Origin: Falsihalocynthiibacter sp042445055
GTDB taxonomy: Bacteria > Pseudomonadota > Alphaproteobacteria > Rhodobacterales > Rhodobacteraceae
Assembly: GCF_042445055.1 (NCBI RefSeq)
Contig: NZ_CP170339.1
Location: 2,914,001 to 2,978,000, forward strand
Direction of reading: 5' to 3'
DNA: 64,000 nt
How positions within the stretch are numbered: position 1 is the first letter of the stretch; each line of letters starts with the position of its first letter. Shown here one piece after another: positions 7,490-16,351 of the stretch. The translations under genes were made by a program, and so were the position numbers. The notes beneath the pieces were generated by a model, which was not told where the DNA came from, made no database searches, and was given only the letters and a program-made list of their open reading frames with translations.

Positions 7490-9901
7490 CTAGCCGCGCA
7501 GAACGCCGCCTGTTGCTTTTTGTACTTTCTCCAGAATCTTGGCCGAAATGGCCTCGATTTCCTTCACTTTCAAAGTGGCATCTTTGGGCTGCAGGCGAAC
7601 CGTAATCGCGAGCGATTTCTTACCTTCGCCCATCTGTGCTTCGGCCTTCTCGCCCGTAAACTCATCAAAAACGCGTACGTCGGTGATGAGGTTTTTGTCC
7701 GCACCTGCCGCGGCATTTACAAGCGTAAGCGCTTCAACAGAGTTATCCACTACGAACGCAAAGTCACGCTCTACAGGCTGGAAATCACTCGCTCCGAGGG
7801 CCGCACGGGTTGCTTTGGATTTGCGCGGGAACGGTGGTTGTTCAAGGTAAACAGTGAATGCAACCGCTGGACCGCTTACGCCCATTTTGGCCAATGTGCG
7901 CGGATGCACTTCGCCAAAGCTTGCGAGGATTTTCTTGGGACCTAGGCAGATATTGCCGTTCCGACCAGGGTGCCACCACGCATTATTACCACGAAGAATC
8001 TGAACCTTCGCGGGTGCGCCAATGCTGGCCAGAATGGCCTCTGCGTCGGCTTTGGCGTCAAATACATCAACCGAACGCCGCTCGCCGTGCAAATCCTTGG
8101 GACCAGTCGCGCCCACAAGAAGCCCTGCAACCTGAATATGCTGCTCTTCTGGCTCGCCACCGTGGAACGCGGGACCAACCTCAAACAATGCGAGATCGGC
8201 CACACCGCGCGCCTGATTGCGCGCTGCCGCCTGTAACAAACCTGCGAGAAGATCAGGACGCATATGGCTCATCTCAGACGAAATCGGATTGGCCAGCATG
8301 GTTGCGTCCGCGCCGCCTCCGAAAAGCTTGGCACTTTCTTTGTCAATGAAGCTGTAGGTCACACATTCGTTGTAACCAAGCGCCGCCGCCGTACGACGTG
8401 CAAGGCTCTCGCGTTTCTGCATCGGCGTCAGAATTGCATCAGGAACCCCGACCTTCGTGCGCGCCATCGGGCGCCCCTCAAGCTTGGTCAGGGATGCAAT
8501 GCGCGCCACTTCTTCTACAAGGTCGGCGCTGCCCAATACATCGGGCCGCCAGCTTGGAACTTTCGCCATATCGCCATCCAGCACAAAGCCCAATGCCTCG
8601 AGGCTTGCGCGCTGTGTTTCCGCAGGGATTTCCATTCCCACCAAGCTCTGAACCCGATCCGTATCAAGCTTGTAGGCGCGACTAACGTCAGGAACCTGCC
8701 CTGCCGTCACAACATGGCTGGCCTCACCACCGCAAAGATCAAGGATCATCTGGGTCGCAAGCTCAATCGCCACAGGGTTAAACGCTGGGTCGATGCCACG
8801 CTCGTTACGATATCGCGCGTCGGAATTGATCTTGAGCGCACGGCCCGTCTTGGCGATTTGAATGGTGTCCCAAACAGCCGCTTCGAGGAAGACGTTCACT
8901 GTCTCATCGGTACATCCACTTTCAAGGCCACCCATGATTCCGCCGATGCTTTCGACCTGTTTGTCATCAGAAATGACAACCATTCCGGCCTCAAGCGTGT
9001 ACTCTTTTTCATCAAGTGCGATCAGTTTCTCGCCACCTTCGGCACGATGAACGCGCAGGTTCCCGTGTACTTTGTCGGCATCGAAGACGTGAAGCGGACG
9101 GTTCTGATCATAGGTAAAGAAGTTCGTGATGTCGACAAGAGCCGAGATCGGGCGCAAACCAATCGCTTTCAATTGGTCCTGTAGCCACTGCGGGCTTGGG
9201 CCGTTTTTCACGCCGCGGATCAGACGCCCCATGAACACTTCGCAACCATCTACGCGCGCATCCTCGTCGATGGTCACGTTGATTGGACTGTCAAATGTAC
9301 CTTCAACTTTTGCCGTTGGAGCGGGCTTCAAAACACCCAAGCCCCGCGCAGCAAGGTCGCGCGCAATGCCGCGAATACCAAGAGCGTCAGGACGGTTAGG
9401 CGTGATCGCAATCTCGATCATTGGATCAACTTTTGCGGGATCGACTTTGGCAAGGTAGTCCACGAACCGATCGCCAACTTCCCCTTCAGGGAGTTCGATA
9501 ATGCCGTCATGCTCTTCGGAGAGCTCCATCTCGCGCTCGGAGCACATCATGCCAAAGCTCTCGATACCGCGGATTTTGCCGACTTGAATGGTGATATCCA
9601 AGCCAGGGATATAAGTGCCCGGCTTCGCCACAACCACGGTGATCCCCTCGCGAGCATTGGGCGCACCACAGATGATCTGGGTCTCGCCTTCGTCGGTGGC
9701 GACGGTACAAACACGCAACTTATCTGCGTCAGGGTGCTTTTCGGCCTTAACAACTTTGCCCAAGGTAAAGTCGGAAAGACGCGCCGCAGGGTCGACGACC
9801 TCTTCGACCTCTAGGCCCAAGTCTGTCAGTGCATAGAGGATTTCATCAACCGAAGCTTCTGTTTCCAGATGCGTTTTTAGCCAAGAAAGTGTGAATTTCA
9901 T
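7490..9901 (-). CDS. pheT: Phenylalanine-tRNA ligase beta subunit
   Basis: 803 residues, the expected length. It begins MKFTLSWLKTHLETEASVDE and has the N-terminal OB-type tRNA-binding domain (around 40-150, including KHPDADKLRVC), the B3/B4 editing region, the B5 domain, and the C-terminal anticodon-binding FDX-ACB domain (DFQPVERDFAFVVDNSV). It forms the alpha2-beta2 enzyme with PheS, charging tRNA-Phe and hydrolysing mischarged Tyr-tRNA. The gene follows the ASCH gene by two bases, and pheS lies just beyond. Confidence 0.97.
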   Translation of the reverse strand: MKFTLSWLKTHLETEASVDEILYALTDLGLEVEEVVDPAARLSDFTLGKVVKAEKHPDADKLRVCTVATDEGETQIICGAPNAREGITVVVAKPGTYIPGLDITIQVGKIRGIESFGMMCSEREMELSEEHDGIIELPEGEVGDRFVDYLAKVDPAKVDPMIEIAITPNRPDALGIRGIARDLAARGLGVLKPAPTAKVEGTFDSPINVTIDEDARVDGCEVFMGRLIRGVKNGPSPQWLQDQLKAIGLRPISALVDITNFFTYDQNRPLHVFDADKVHGNLRVHRAEGGEKLIALDEKEYTLEAGMVVISDDKQVESIGGIMGGLESGCTDETVNVFLEAAVWDTIQIAKTGRALKINSDARYRNERGIDPAFNPVAIELATQMILDLCGGEASHVVTAGQVPDVSRAYKLDTDRVQSLVGMEIPAETQRASLEALGFVLDGDMAKVPSWRPDVLGSADLVEEVARIASLTKLEGRPMARTKVGVPDAILTPMQKRESLARRTAAALGYNECVTYSFIDKESAKLFGGGADATMLANPISSEMSHMRPDLLAGLLQAAARNQARGVADLALFEVGPAFHGGEPEEQHIQVAGLLVGATGPKDLHGERRSVDVFDAKADAEAILASIGAPAKVQILRGNNAWWHPGRNGNICLGPKKILASFGEVHPRTLAKMGVSGPAVAFTVYLEQPPFPRKSKATRAALGASDFQPVERDFAFVVDNSVEALTLVNAAAGADKNLITDVRVFDEFTGEKAEAQMGEGKKSLAITVRLQPKDATLKVKEIEAISAKILEKVQKATGGVLRG

Positions 9902-9903
9902 GA

Positions 9904-10347
9904 TTAATCCTCTTTTGGCGTGATGCCACGCCCTGCCAAATCCTCAACAACGTCAAAGCGTTCGAACACCAACATCATCTCAGGGTCAAAACCGCCGTTG
10001 CGGCTAAAATATTCAGAACGATAGGCTTTCCAATCGGCGAGATTATTGCCGATCCCCTCGTCCATCACGATTTCCCAAGTCACATCGCAAAAACGGTGTT
10101 GCTCAACGCGCAGGGTTTTCGTGACCAGCGCAGGGGCGCCATTCCATTCCGTTGCAATATCGCATCGTCCCGCCTTGGGAAGCGCGTTCTTATCGCCGCC
10201 AAACTCCGCCAGTGCTGCGCAATCCAGCCGCTTTGCGCCAGAACGCACCAGTGCAAGTTGCGCTTCGCAGTCGGCTTTGTTCTCGCCAAAGCGATAGGTG
10301 CCCGCGCCGGGATAGGTATCGTTCAGGTTCTCTGTGTGATCGTTCAT
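9904..10347 (-). CDS. ASCH-domain protein inside the pheST operon
   Basis: 147 residues starting at ATG 10347, whose ATGA overlaps the pheS stop codon. The segment FGENKADCEAQLALVRSGAK and the C-terminal WKAYRSEYFSRNGGFDPEMMLVFERF look like the YhfF/ASCH branch of the PUA-like fold, which binds RNA or modified nucleosides. The specific ligand is unknown. Sitting between pheS and pheT with translational coupling on one side and a two-base gap on the other, it must be made together with the synthetase. A longer ORF to 10410 would run into pheS and is not needed. Confidence 0.68.
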   Translation of the reverse strand: MNDHTENLNDTYPGAGTYRFGENKADCEAQLALVRSGAKRLDCAALAEFGGDKNALPKAGRCDIATEWNGAPALVTKTLRVEQHRFCDVTWEIVMDEGIGNNLADWKAYRSEYFSRNGGFDPEMMLVFERFDVVEDLAGRGITPKED

Positions 10348-11417
10348 TTGCTCAACCCGCGTGCTAGGGTTGGGACATCCAACGCCGAAAAACCGTAGTG
10401 GCGCAGCCAACGTAGATCGCTGTCAAAGAATGCGCGTAGATCAGGAATACCGTACTTCAGCATGGCAATGCGGTCGATTCCCATGCCGAAAGCAAAGCCT
10501 TGGTACTTTTCGGGGTCGACGCCGCCAGCTTGCAGAACCTTCGGATGCATCATGCCAGAACCAAGCACCTCCATCCAGCCATCGCCCTCGCCAATGCGGA
10601 GCTGTCCGTCGACCCAGCTACATTGGATATCGACCTCTGCTGAAGGTTCAGTGAACGGGAAGTGGCTTGCGCGGAAACGAGTCTTGATGCCGTCAATCTC
10701 AAAGAACGCTGCGAAGAACTCTTCTAGGACCCATTTGAGGTTCGCCATAGAGATGTCTTCGCCAATCGCCATGCCTTCGATCTGGTGGAACATGGGCGTG
10801 TGGGTTTGGTCGTAGTCCGAACGATACACACGGCCGGGGGCGATCACACGGATCGGGGCACCGGTTTTCTCCATGGCACGAATTTGCACAGGGCTTGTAT
10901 GGGTGCGCAGTACGTGGGGCGGGCGGTTATCGCCTTCGTCGCGGTGCATGTAGAACGTATCAAATTCTTGCCGCGCGGGGTGGTGCGGCGGAATGTTCAG
11001 CGCGTCAAAGTTATAGAAATCATTCTCGATCTGCGGTCCCTCGGCGACCGAGAAACCCATATCCGCGAAAATCGCGATCACTTCTTCAGTGACTTGCGAA
11101 ACGGGGTGAATTGTGCCCTCGGGGCGGCCGCGCGCGGGAAGGGTAACATCGAGCCACTCTTCACTTAGTCGCGCATCAAGTGCTGCGTCCCCCAAGGCTT
11201 CTTTCTTGGCCGCAAGCGCAGAGTTCACTTCGTCCTTAAGCGCGTTTAGCGCAGGGCCAGCGACTTGGCGCTCTTCTGGAGTCATTTTCCCCAGTTCGCG
11301 CATCTTTAGGCTGATCTCGCCTTTTTTTCCAACCGCTGCGACGCGCAAATCTTCGAGCGTTGCCTCGTCTGTTGCTGCGGCAACTGCCTCAAGATATTTC
11401 TGCCTAAGATCGTCCAT
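10344..11417 (-). CDS. pheS: Phenylalanine-tRNA ligase alpha subunit
   Basis: 357 residues. The N-terminal coiled coil (about 1-90) precedes the class II catalytic core: motif 2 region HVLRTHTSPVQIRAM, the Phe-binding FHQIEGMAIGE, and motif 3 FGMGIDRIAMLKYGIPDLR near the end. All hallmarks of the alpha subunit are there. First gene of the pheS-ASCH-pheT-ytoQ series; the leader (11418-11472) shows no obvious tRNA-dependent attenuator. Confidence 0.97.
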   Translation of the reverse strand: MDDLRQKYLEAVAAATDEATLEDLRVAAVGKKGEISLKMRELGKMTPEERQVAGPALNALKDEVNSALAAKKEALGDAALDARLSEEWLDVTLPARGRPEGTIHPVSQVTEEVIAIFADMGFSVAEGPQIENDFYNFDALNIPPHHPARQEFDTFYMHRDEGDNRPPHVLRTHTSPVQIRAMEKTGAPIRVIAPGRVYRSDYDQTHTPMFHQIEGMAIGEDISMANLKWVLEEFFAAFFEIDGIKTRFRASHFPFTEPSAEVDIQCSWVDGQLRIGEGDGWMEVLGSGMMHPKVLQAGGVDPEKYQGFAFGMGIDRIAMLKYGIPDLRAFFDSDLRWLRHYGFSALDVPTLARGLSK

Positions 11418-11471
11418 GCCTGACCCCTATTTTCATCCCCCGCCGTGCTATCACATCAGGGTTTAAACACA

Positions 11472-11506
11472 AGAAGCCGCCGACCCATCACAGGCCCGCG
11501 GCTTCA
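11472..11506 (-). terminator. Terminator after rplT
   Basis: GAAGCCGC (11473-11480) pairs with GCGGCTTC (11498-11505). On the minus strand it is followed by TTGTGTTT. It separates rpmI-rplT from pheS downstream. Confidence 0.7.
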
Positions 11507-11547
11507 AAATTTTCTCTCAAACAAGAGAGTCTTCGCGAGCGTTACGC

Positions 11548-11910
11548 TTAGGCCAAAGCAGCCTGAGCTTTTTTAACGATCGCTGTAAACGCTTCTGGCT
11601 CGTGAACGGCAAGATCAGCAAGAACCTTACGGTCTACTTCGATACCAGCCAACGAAAGACCGTTGATGAAACGCGAATATGTTAGGGACTCGTCGTGTGC
11701 ACGCACAGCGGCGTTGATACGCTGGATCCAAAGCGCGCGGAAATTGCGCTTACGGACTTTGCGGTCACGTGTTGCGTATTGGTTTGCCTTGTCCACAGCT
11801 TGTGTAGCTGTACGGAAAAGGTTTTTGCGACGGCCATAATAACCTTTGGCGGCGTCGGTGACTTTCTTATGGCGACGGTGTGTAACCTTACCTGATTTTA
11901 CGCGGGACAT
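11548..11910 (-). CDS. rplT: 50S ribosomal protein L20
   Basis: 120 residues, very basic, with MSRVKSGKVTHRRHKKV at the N-terminus and the core GYYGRRKNLFRTATQAVDKANQYA. Length and sequence match L20, an early assembly protein of the large subunit that also autoregulates its operon in several bacteria. It follows rpmI by 12 bases. Confidence 0.97.
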   Translation of the reverse strand: MSRVKSGKVTHRRHKKVTDAAKGYYGRRKNLFRTATQAVDKANQYATRDRKVRKRNFRALWIQRINAAVRAHDESLTYSRFINGLSLAGIEVDRKVLADLAVHEPEAFTAIVKKAQAALA

Positions 11911-11922
11911 ATCAAACTCTCC

Positions 11923-12123
11923 TTAACGTGCGTACGGCATCATCGACTTGATGATTTTCTCATCAGGAGTCGAAAGCGTAGTTGTTCCACGCGCATTGCG
12001 CAGGAATTTGTTAGAGCGTTTGATCATACCGTGACGCTTACCAGCTTGGCCTGCGACAACGCGACCAGAGGCCGTCACTTTGAACCGCTTTTTGCAGCTC
12101 GATTTAGTCTTCATCTTGGGCAT
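11923..12123 (-). CDS. rpmI: 50S ribosomal protein L35
   Basis: 66 residues, MPKMKTKSSCKKRFKVTASG, ending MMPYAR; typical L35. The ATG at 12123 has CAGGAG seven bases before it; a longer frame up to 12189 is spurious. infC is not adjacent here, so the operon is just rpmI-rplT with a promoter candidate about 80 bases upstream. Confidence 0.96.
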   Translation of the reverse strand: MPKMKTKSSCKKRFKVTASGRVVAGQAGKRHGMIKRSNKFLRNARGTTTLSTPDEKIIKSMMPYAR

Positions 12124-12200
12124 TTCCGTCTCCTGTCTGAAGTTCGGTTTAAGCGCGACTCGGCATGCCACTCTCGGCCGGTCACGCATGAAGAGCGCGT

Positions 12201-12229
12201 CGTATAGGATGCATTCCCCATAGGAGCAA
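12201..12229 (-). promoter_or_regulatory. Candidate promoter for rpmI-rplT
   Basis: On the minus strand TTGCTC (12224-12229) and TATACG (12201-12206) are separated by 17 bases and lie about 80 bases before rpmI. The match is partial; no other good candidate is seen in the gap. Confidence 0.42.
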
Positions 12230-12243
12230 GCGAAAAGTGCTCT

Positions 12244-12465
12244 CTAGAAGTACTTTCCGATCACATTACTAAAGGCGACAGGAACGTCATGGATGTCATA
12301 ACCGCCAGGCCTTTGAGTGATGGCAAAAGTAATCATACTCCCAGCGATCACGATGAGTATCGCCGGAGTACGCAGAGCGCGGCCATCAAAAATCGCGCCC
12401 AGAACTGGGGGGATGGTCAAAATCAGGATGACCACCCCGATCACCAAAAATAGATCTGTATCCAC
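12244..12465 (-). CDS. Small two-helix membrane protein
   Basis: 73 residues. Two hydrophobic segments are evident (about 6-26, FLVIGVVILILTIPPVLGAIF; and 34-50, PAILIVIAGSMITFAIT), followed by a short polar tail with GGYDIHDVPVAF. No known domain was recognised. It begins 32 bases after the pyk stop on the same strand and ends 120 bases before rpmI. Similar small membrane proteins appear to occur in this context in related bacteria, but this is recollection, not a search result. Confidence 0.68.
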   Translation of the reverse strand: MDTDLFLVIGVVILILTIPPVLGAIFDGRALRTPAILIVIAGSMITFAITQRPGGYDIHDVPVAFSNVIGKYF

Positions 12466-12497
12466 ATTCGCCTCCTTAGAGAACTGAATGTAGTAGA

Positions 12498-13946
12498 TTA
12501 TTCAGGATCGATATTCAAAATCAAGCGTTCATCGCACGGTGCAACCCTGAGGATATTTGTGGTACCGCGTACGTTGAAAGGCACCCCAGCAGTTACAACG
12601 ATTGAGTCAGTCTCGGTTGCAATGCCGCTCTCGCGCGCTGCACGAGCCGCCGCGATAACCGCCATTTTGAACCGCTCAACATTATCCGAGTTCACACAGT
12701 TGGTGCCCCAGCTTAGGCAAAGACGACGCAAAGTTGCCTTAACAGGAGACAGCGCAATGATTGGCACACGTGGTCGCTCTCGCGAAACAAGCGCAGCAGT
12801 GGTGCCCGATTGCGTGAAGCAGCAGATCGCCTTGATATCCGCAGTTTCGGCAATCTCGCGGGCGGCGGCAACGATACCGTCGGCAACGGTTGCGCCTTCA
12901 AATGTGCGGCTGGCCTCGATCACTTCGCGGAAAGTCGCGTCGTTTTCAACTTCGACAGCCACGTTGTTCATTGTGGTGACTGCCTCAATCGGGAAGTCGC
13001 CCGCTGCGGACTCAGCCGACAACATGATTGCGTCTGTGCCTTCATAAATCGCAGTCGCGACATCGGAGACCTCGGCGCGCGTAGGCACGGGGCTTTCGAT
13101 CATGCTTTCGAGCATCTGAGTCGCAACGATCACGGGCTTCGCAGCGAAACGACACTTGCGGATAAGTTGCTTTTGAATCGGCGGTACATTCTGAACCGGA
13201 AGCTCAACACCCAAGTCACCACGCGCGACCATGATGCCATCAGAAACTTCAAGGATACTATCGAAGGCAGCCACGGCAGCAGGCTTCTCGATCTTCGAAA
13301 GGATCGCGGCACGGCCCTTGGCCAACTCACGCGCTTCGTTTACGTCCTCGGGACGCTGCACAAACGACAAGGCCAACCAATCGACGCCAAGCTCGCAAAC
13401 GAACTCAAGATCGCGGCGGTCTTTTTCGGAGAGAGCCGCAAGAGGAAGCACCACATCAGGAACGTTCACACCCTTGCGGTTACTGATCTGGCCGCCGACC
13501 TCAACAACACAGTCGGCAAAGTCGTTGCCGCATTTTTCTACACGAACGCGGATCTTGCCGTCATTCACCAAGAGCGTCGAACCAACTTCTAGGGCCTCGA
13601 AAATCTCTTTGTGTGGAAGCTGAACGCGGGTTGAGTCGCCAGCTTCTTTCGACAGGTCGAAACGGAACTTCGCGCCGACCTCAAGTTCTTCGCCCTCGTC
13701 GTTCGCAAAAACGCCACAACGCAATTTCGGCCCCTGAAGGTCCGCAAGAATGGCAATCGGTTTGCCAGTATCTTCTTCGATCTGACGAATAATGGCGTGA
13801 CGCGCACGAATTTCTTCGTGGTCACCATGACTCATATTCAGACGAAAAACATCCGCTCCGGCTTCGAAAAGGGCGCGGATCATTTTATAGTCATTAGATG
13901 CGGGGCCCAAAGTAGCCACGATTTTTACATTGCGAGCGCGTGTCAT
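12498..13946 (-). CDS. pyk: Pyruvate kinase
   Basis: 482 residues. Visible hallmarks are RLNMSHGDHEEI near the N-terminus, the metal and phosphate region LSKIEKPAAV, MVARGDLGVELP, and the signature ATQMLESMIESPVPTRAEVSDVA. The C-terminal allosteric domain is complete. It transfers phosphate from phosphoenolpyruvate to ADP in the last step of glycolysis. The 211-base gap to the divergent DUF1244 gene must hold both promoters. Confidence 0.97.
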   Translation of the reverse strand: MTRARNVKIVATLGPASNDYKMIRALFEAGADVFRLNMSHGDHEEIRARHAIIRQIEEDTGKPIAILADLQGPKLRCGVFANDEGEELEVGAKFRFDLSKEAGDSTRVQLPHKEIFEALEVGSTLLVNDGKIRVRVEKCGNDFADCVVEVGGQISNRKGVNVPDVVLPLAALSEKDRRDLEFVCELGVDWLALSFVQRPEDVNEARELAKGRAAILSKIEKPAAVAAFDSILEVSDGIMVARGDLGVELPVQNVPPIQKQLIRKCRFAAKPVIVATQMLESMIESPVPTRAEVSDVATAIYEGTDAIMLSAESAAGDFPIEAVTTMNNVAVEVENDATFREVIEASRTFEGATVADGIVAAAREIAETADIKAICCFTQSGTTAALVSRERPRVPIIALSPVKATLRRLCLSWGTNCVNSDNVERFKMAVIAAARAARESGIATETDSIVVTAGVPFNVRGTTNILRVAPCDERLILNIDPE

Positions 13947-14121
13947 TCGGCGTCGATTCCTCGTGTTATGTCGTCATTTCGGTGGGCCGCCTGCTATATG
14001 CCTCACTTTCAAGGGAAACACAACGTTCCAGATGCCCAAACCTTAGGCGCTCTATAAATCGCGACTGTAACTCTGCTGTGACATAAATGCGTTGCACTTT
14101 TGGTTCAGGACGCGCAGCATC

Positions 14122-14139
14122 TCGGGTAACTATACCCGA
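14122..14139 (+). promoter_or_regulatory. Hairpin or operator before DUF1244 gene
   Basis: TCGGGTA (14122-14128) and TACCCGA (14133-14139) form a perfect 7-bp inverted repeat around ACTA, 18 bases upstream of the start codon. It could be a leader hairpin or a protein-binding site. Confidence 0.4.
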
Positions 14140-14157
14140 CAAATGAAGAGGTGCCCT

Positions 14158-14490
14158 ATGAAATTCGATCGATCCGATATCGACGCACAGACCCAATTAG
14201 AGCTAGAGGCAGCAGCCTTCCGCACACTGCGCGAACACCTAATGAGTGAACGAACAGATGTGCAAAACATCGACATGATGAACCTCGCCGGCTTTTGCCG
14301 CAACTGCTTGTCACGTTGGGTTCAAGAAGCTGCCGCGGAGCGCGGAATCGAACTCGGCAAGGATGAAGCCCGCGAAGCATTTTACGGCATGACGATGGCC
14401 GAATGGAAAGCGAACTACCAGACCGATGCGAGCTCGGAAAAACAGGACGCCTTCAAAGCAGCATTCGCTGACGTCCTGCAAAAACGTTAG
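14158..14490 (+). CDS. DUF1244 domain-containing protein
   Basis: 110 residues from ATG 14158 (AGAGG upstream). The conserved core DVQNIDMMNLAGFCRNCLSRW and AFYGMTMAEWKANYQ is diagnostic of DUF1244, a helical alphaproteobacterial and gammaproteobacterial family; the NLAGFCRNCLSRW segment carries two cysteines. A solved structural-genomics homologue exists but no function is established. It ends 12 bases before the convergent aminotransferase gene. Confidence 0.85.
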   Translation: MKFDRSDIDAQTQLELEAAAFRTLREHLMSERTDVQNIDMMNLAGFCRNCLSRWVQEAAAERGIELGKDEAREAFYGMTMAEWKANYQTDASSEKQDAFKAAFADVLQKR

Positions 14491-14502
14491 TCAAAGAGCG
14501 GG

Positions 14503-15366
14503 CTAAATGCCCGCCTTACGGCTTTCTTCGAGATAGATTTCGCGCAACCGCCCCGCCACGGGACCAGGCGCACCTGTACCGATCTGCGCACCGTCAATTT
14601 CGACAACAGGCATAACGAAAGTGCTTGCAGATGTTACGAAAGCCTCGTCCGCGTCTTGTGCTTCGGCAATTGTAAAGCTGCGCTCTTCTACCTTCATCTG
14701 GGCTTCCTTGGCGAACCGAAGAACCGCGTTGCGCGTAATGCCAGCCAGAATTTCGTTACCAAGGTGGCGCGTGATGATTGTACCGTCCTTGACGATATAG
14801 GCGTTGTTCGACGTGCCTTCGGTAACCTTACCGTCTTCGACCATCCACGCATCATCAACGCCGGCTTTCTTGGCCATCATTTTACCCATCGAAGGGTAAA
14901 GGAGCTGCACCGTTTTGATGTCGCGACGACCCCAACGAATATCCTCAATCGAGATAACCTTGAAGCCCTTTTTCGCAGCAGGCGCATCGGCCAAACCCGG
15001 TTTGTTTTGGGTAAACAAAACGATGGATGAAGGTGTCACTTCTGGATCAGGGAAGGCAAAATCCCGATCATCTGGCGCGCCGCGCGTGACCTGAAGATAT
15101 ACCATGCCTTCATTGATCTCGTTCACGCGAACCAACTCGCGGTGAACTTCAAGCAAGTCATCCATCGAAATTGGCGAAGCCATATCCAACTCATTCAACG
15201 AACGCTCAAGACGTTTGGCGTGACCTGCAAAATCAATCAGCTTGCCGTCAAGAACGCTTGTGACCTCATAAACGCCATCGGCCATAAGAAAACCACGGTC
15301 AAAAATCGAAATTTTCGCTTCGTTTTCAGGCAAGTATTCGCCATTCACATAAACGGTGCGCGTCAT
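14503..15366 (-). CDS. D-amino acid aminotransferase (class IV PLP enzyme)
   Basis: 287 residues from ATG 15366. The class IV fold is shown by NEAKISIFDRGFLMADGVYEV at the N-terminus, the PLP-lysine region RRDIKTVQLLYPS, and EGTSNNAYIVKDG with ITR(N) further on. Similarity is closer to D-alanine/D-amino acid transaminases than to branched-chain enzymes, although the latter cannot be fully excluded. It is the last gene of an operon with dgcA (10-base gap) and dgcN, so a role in D-glutamate or D-alanine turnover fits. The longer ORF start at 15471 intrudes on dgcA and is not used. Confidence 0.85.
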   Translation of the reverse strand: MTRTVYVNGEYLPENEAKISIFDRGFLMADGVYEVTSVLDGKLIDFAGHAKRLERSLNELDMASPISMDDLLEVHRELVRVNEINEGMVYLQVTRGAPDDRDFAFPDPEVTPSSIVLFTQNKPGLADAPAAKKGFKVISIEDIRWGRRDIKTVQLLYPSMGKMMAKKAGVDDAWMVEDGKVTEGTSNNAYIVKDGTIITRHLGNEILAGITRNAVLRFAKEAQMKVEERSFTIAEAQDADEAFVTSASTFVMPVVEIDGAQIGTGAPGPVAGRLREIYLEESRKAGI

Positions 15367-15376
15367 GGTTCTCTCC

Positions 15377-16342
15377 TTATCCCCAGAGCGCCGAAGTAGG
15401 TGGATGCACGCCTGAGTCGTCAAAAAATAATGGGTTTTCACGGTCTTGCGCCAAGAGGAGCGGTCCGTCAAGGTCTGTTATCATCGCGCCCTGAGCAACC
15501 AGTACGGCGGGCGCCATCGCTAGGCTACTTCCGACCATACAGCCGACCATAACGCGATACCCTTCAGCGAGGGCCTGCTGTTTGAGCGCTAGCGCCTCTG
15601 TCAGGCCCCCAGTTTTGTCGAGCTTGATGTTCACGACATCATACTTACCCTTGAGCGCGCCAAGGCTTGCGCGATCATGCGCACTTTCATCCGCACAAAC
15701 AGGCAGAGGGCGCTCGATCTCGGCAAGCATGTCGTCATTCCCTGCGGGGAGGGGCTGCTCGACTAACTCCACGCCAAGACGGATCAAATGCGGTGCAAGT
15801 TCGCTATAGACCTCAGCCGTCCAACCTTCGTTGGCGTCGACAATGATCCGCGATTTCGGCGCACCCGCACGAACCGCCTCAAGCCGAGGCATATCATCAG
15901 GCGTGCCCAGCTTGATCTTGAGCAGCGGACGGTGCGCCTGCCGCGCAGCAGAAGCGCGCATCTCATCCGGTGAGGCAAGCGAAAGCGTGTAGGCCGTTAT
16001 TTCAGGCACAATACCAGACAGCCCCGCCAACTCCCACGCAGGCTTGCCCGCCTTTTTCGCTTCGAGATCCCAAAGCGCGCAATCAACCGCATTGCGCGCC
16101 GCCCCCGCAGGAAGAAGCCCCTGCAATGTCTGCCGATCAAACGGAGCATTCAGAGCTTCAATCTCGGCAGTTACGCTCTCGAGCGTCTCGCCATATCGCG
16201 CATAGGGCACACACTCGCCCCAGCCTTGATGCTCGCCATCGCTGACTCTCACGGTCAGCACATGCGCATGCGTGCGACTCCCGCGGGATATGGTGAATAC
16301 TTCGGCGAGCGGGAAGGTATCGGGCGTAACTGTGATTTTCAT
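15377..16342 (-). CDS. dgcA: N-acetyl-D-glutamate racemase DgcA (enolase superfamily)
   Basis: 321 residues in the muconate-lactonising/dipeptide-epimerase branch of the enolase superfamily. Catalytic KIK at 142-144, metal ligands Asp169 (DANEGW), Glu195 (VEQPLP) and Asp218 (CADES), and the opposite-face Lys240 (NIKLDK) are all present. By sequence alone it could be called an L-Ala-D/L-Glu epimerase. The adjacent dgcN gene favours DgcA, which was described in marine bacteria as converting N-acetyl-D-Glu to N-acetyl-L-Glu. It starts 9 bases after dgcN. Confidence 0.82.
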   Translation of the reverse strand: MKITVTPDTFPLAEVFTISRGSRTHAHVLTVRVSDGEHQGWGECVPYARYGETLESVTAEIEALNAPFDRQTLQGLLPAGAARNAVDCALWDLEAKKAGKPAWELAGLSGIVPEITAYTLSLASPDEMRASAARQAHRPLLKIKLGTPDDMPRLEAVRAGAPKSRIIVDANEGWTAEVYSELAPHLIRLGVELVEQPLPAGNDDMLAEIERPLPVCADESAHDRASLGALKGKYDVVNIKLDKTGGLTEALALKQQALAEGYRVMVGCMVGSSLAMAPAVLVAQGAMITDLDGPLLLAQDRENPLFFDDSGVHPPTSALWG

Positions 16343-16351
16343 ATCGGCAGA

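Noticed and set aside
8264..9184. A 306-codon frame opposite pheT
   Set aside because: It mirrors the codon pattern of pheT and encodes a Arg/His-rich product without recognisable domains.
12810..13592. A 260-codon frame opposite pyk
   Set aside because: It is a shadow of pyruvate kinase in antisense; no ribosome site or homology.
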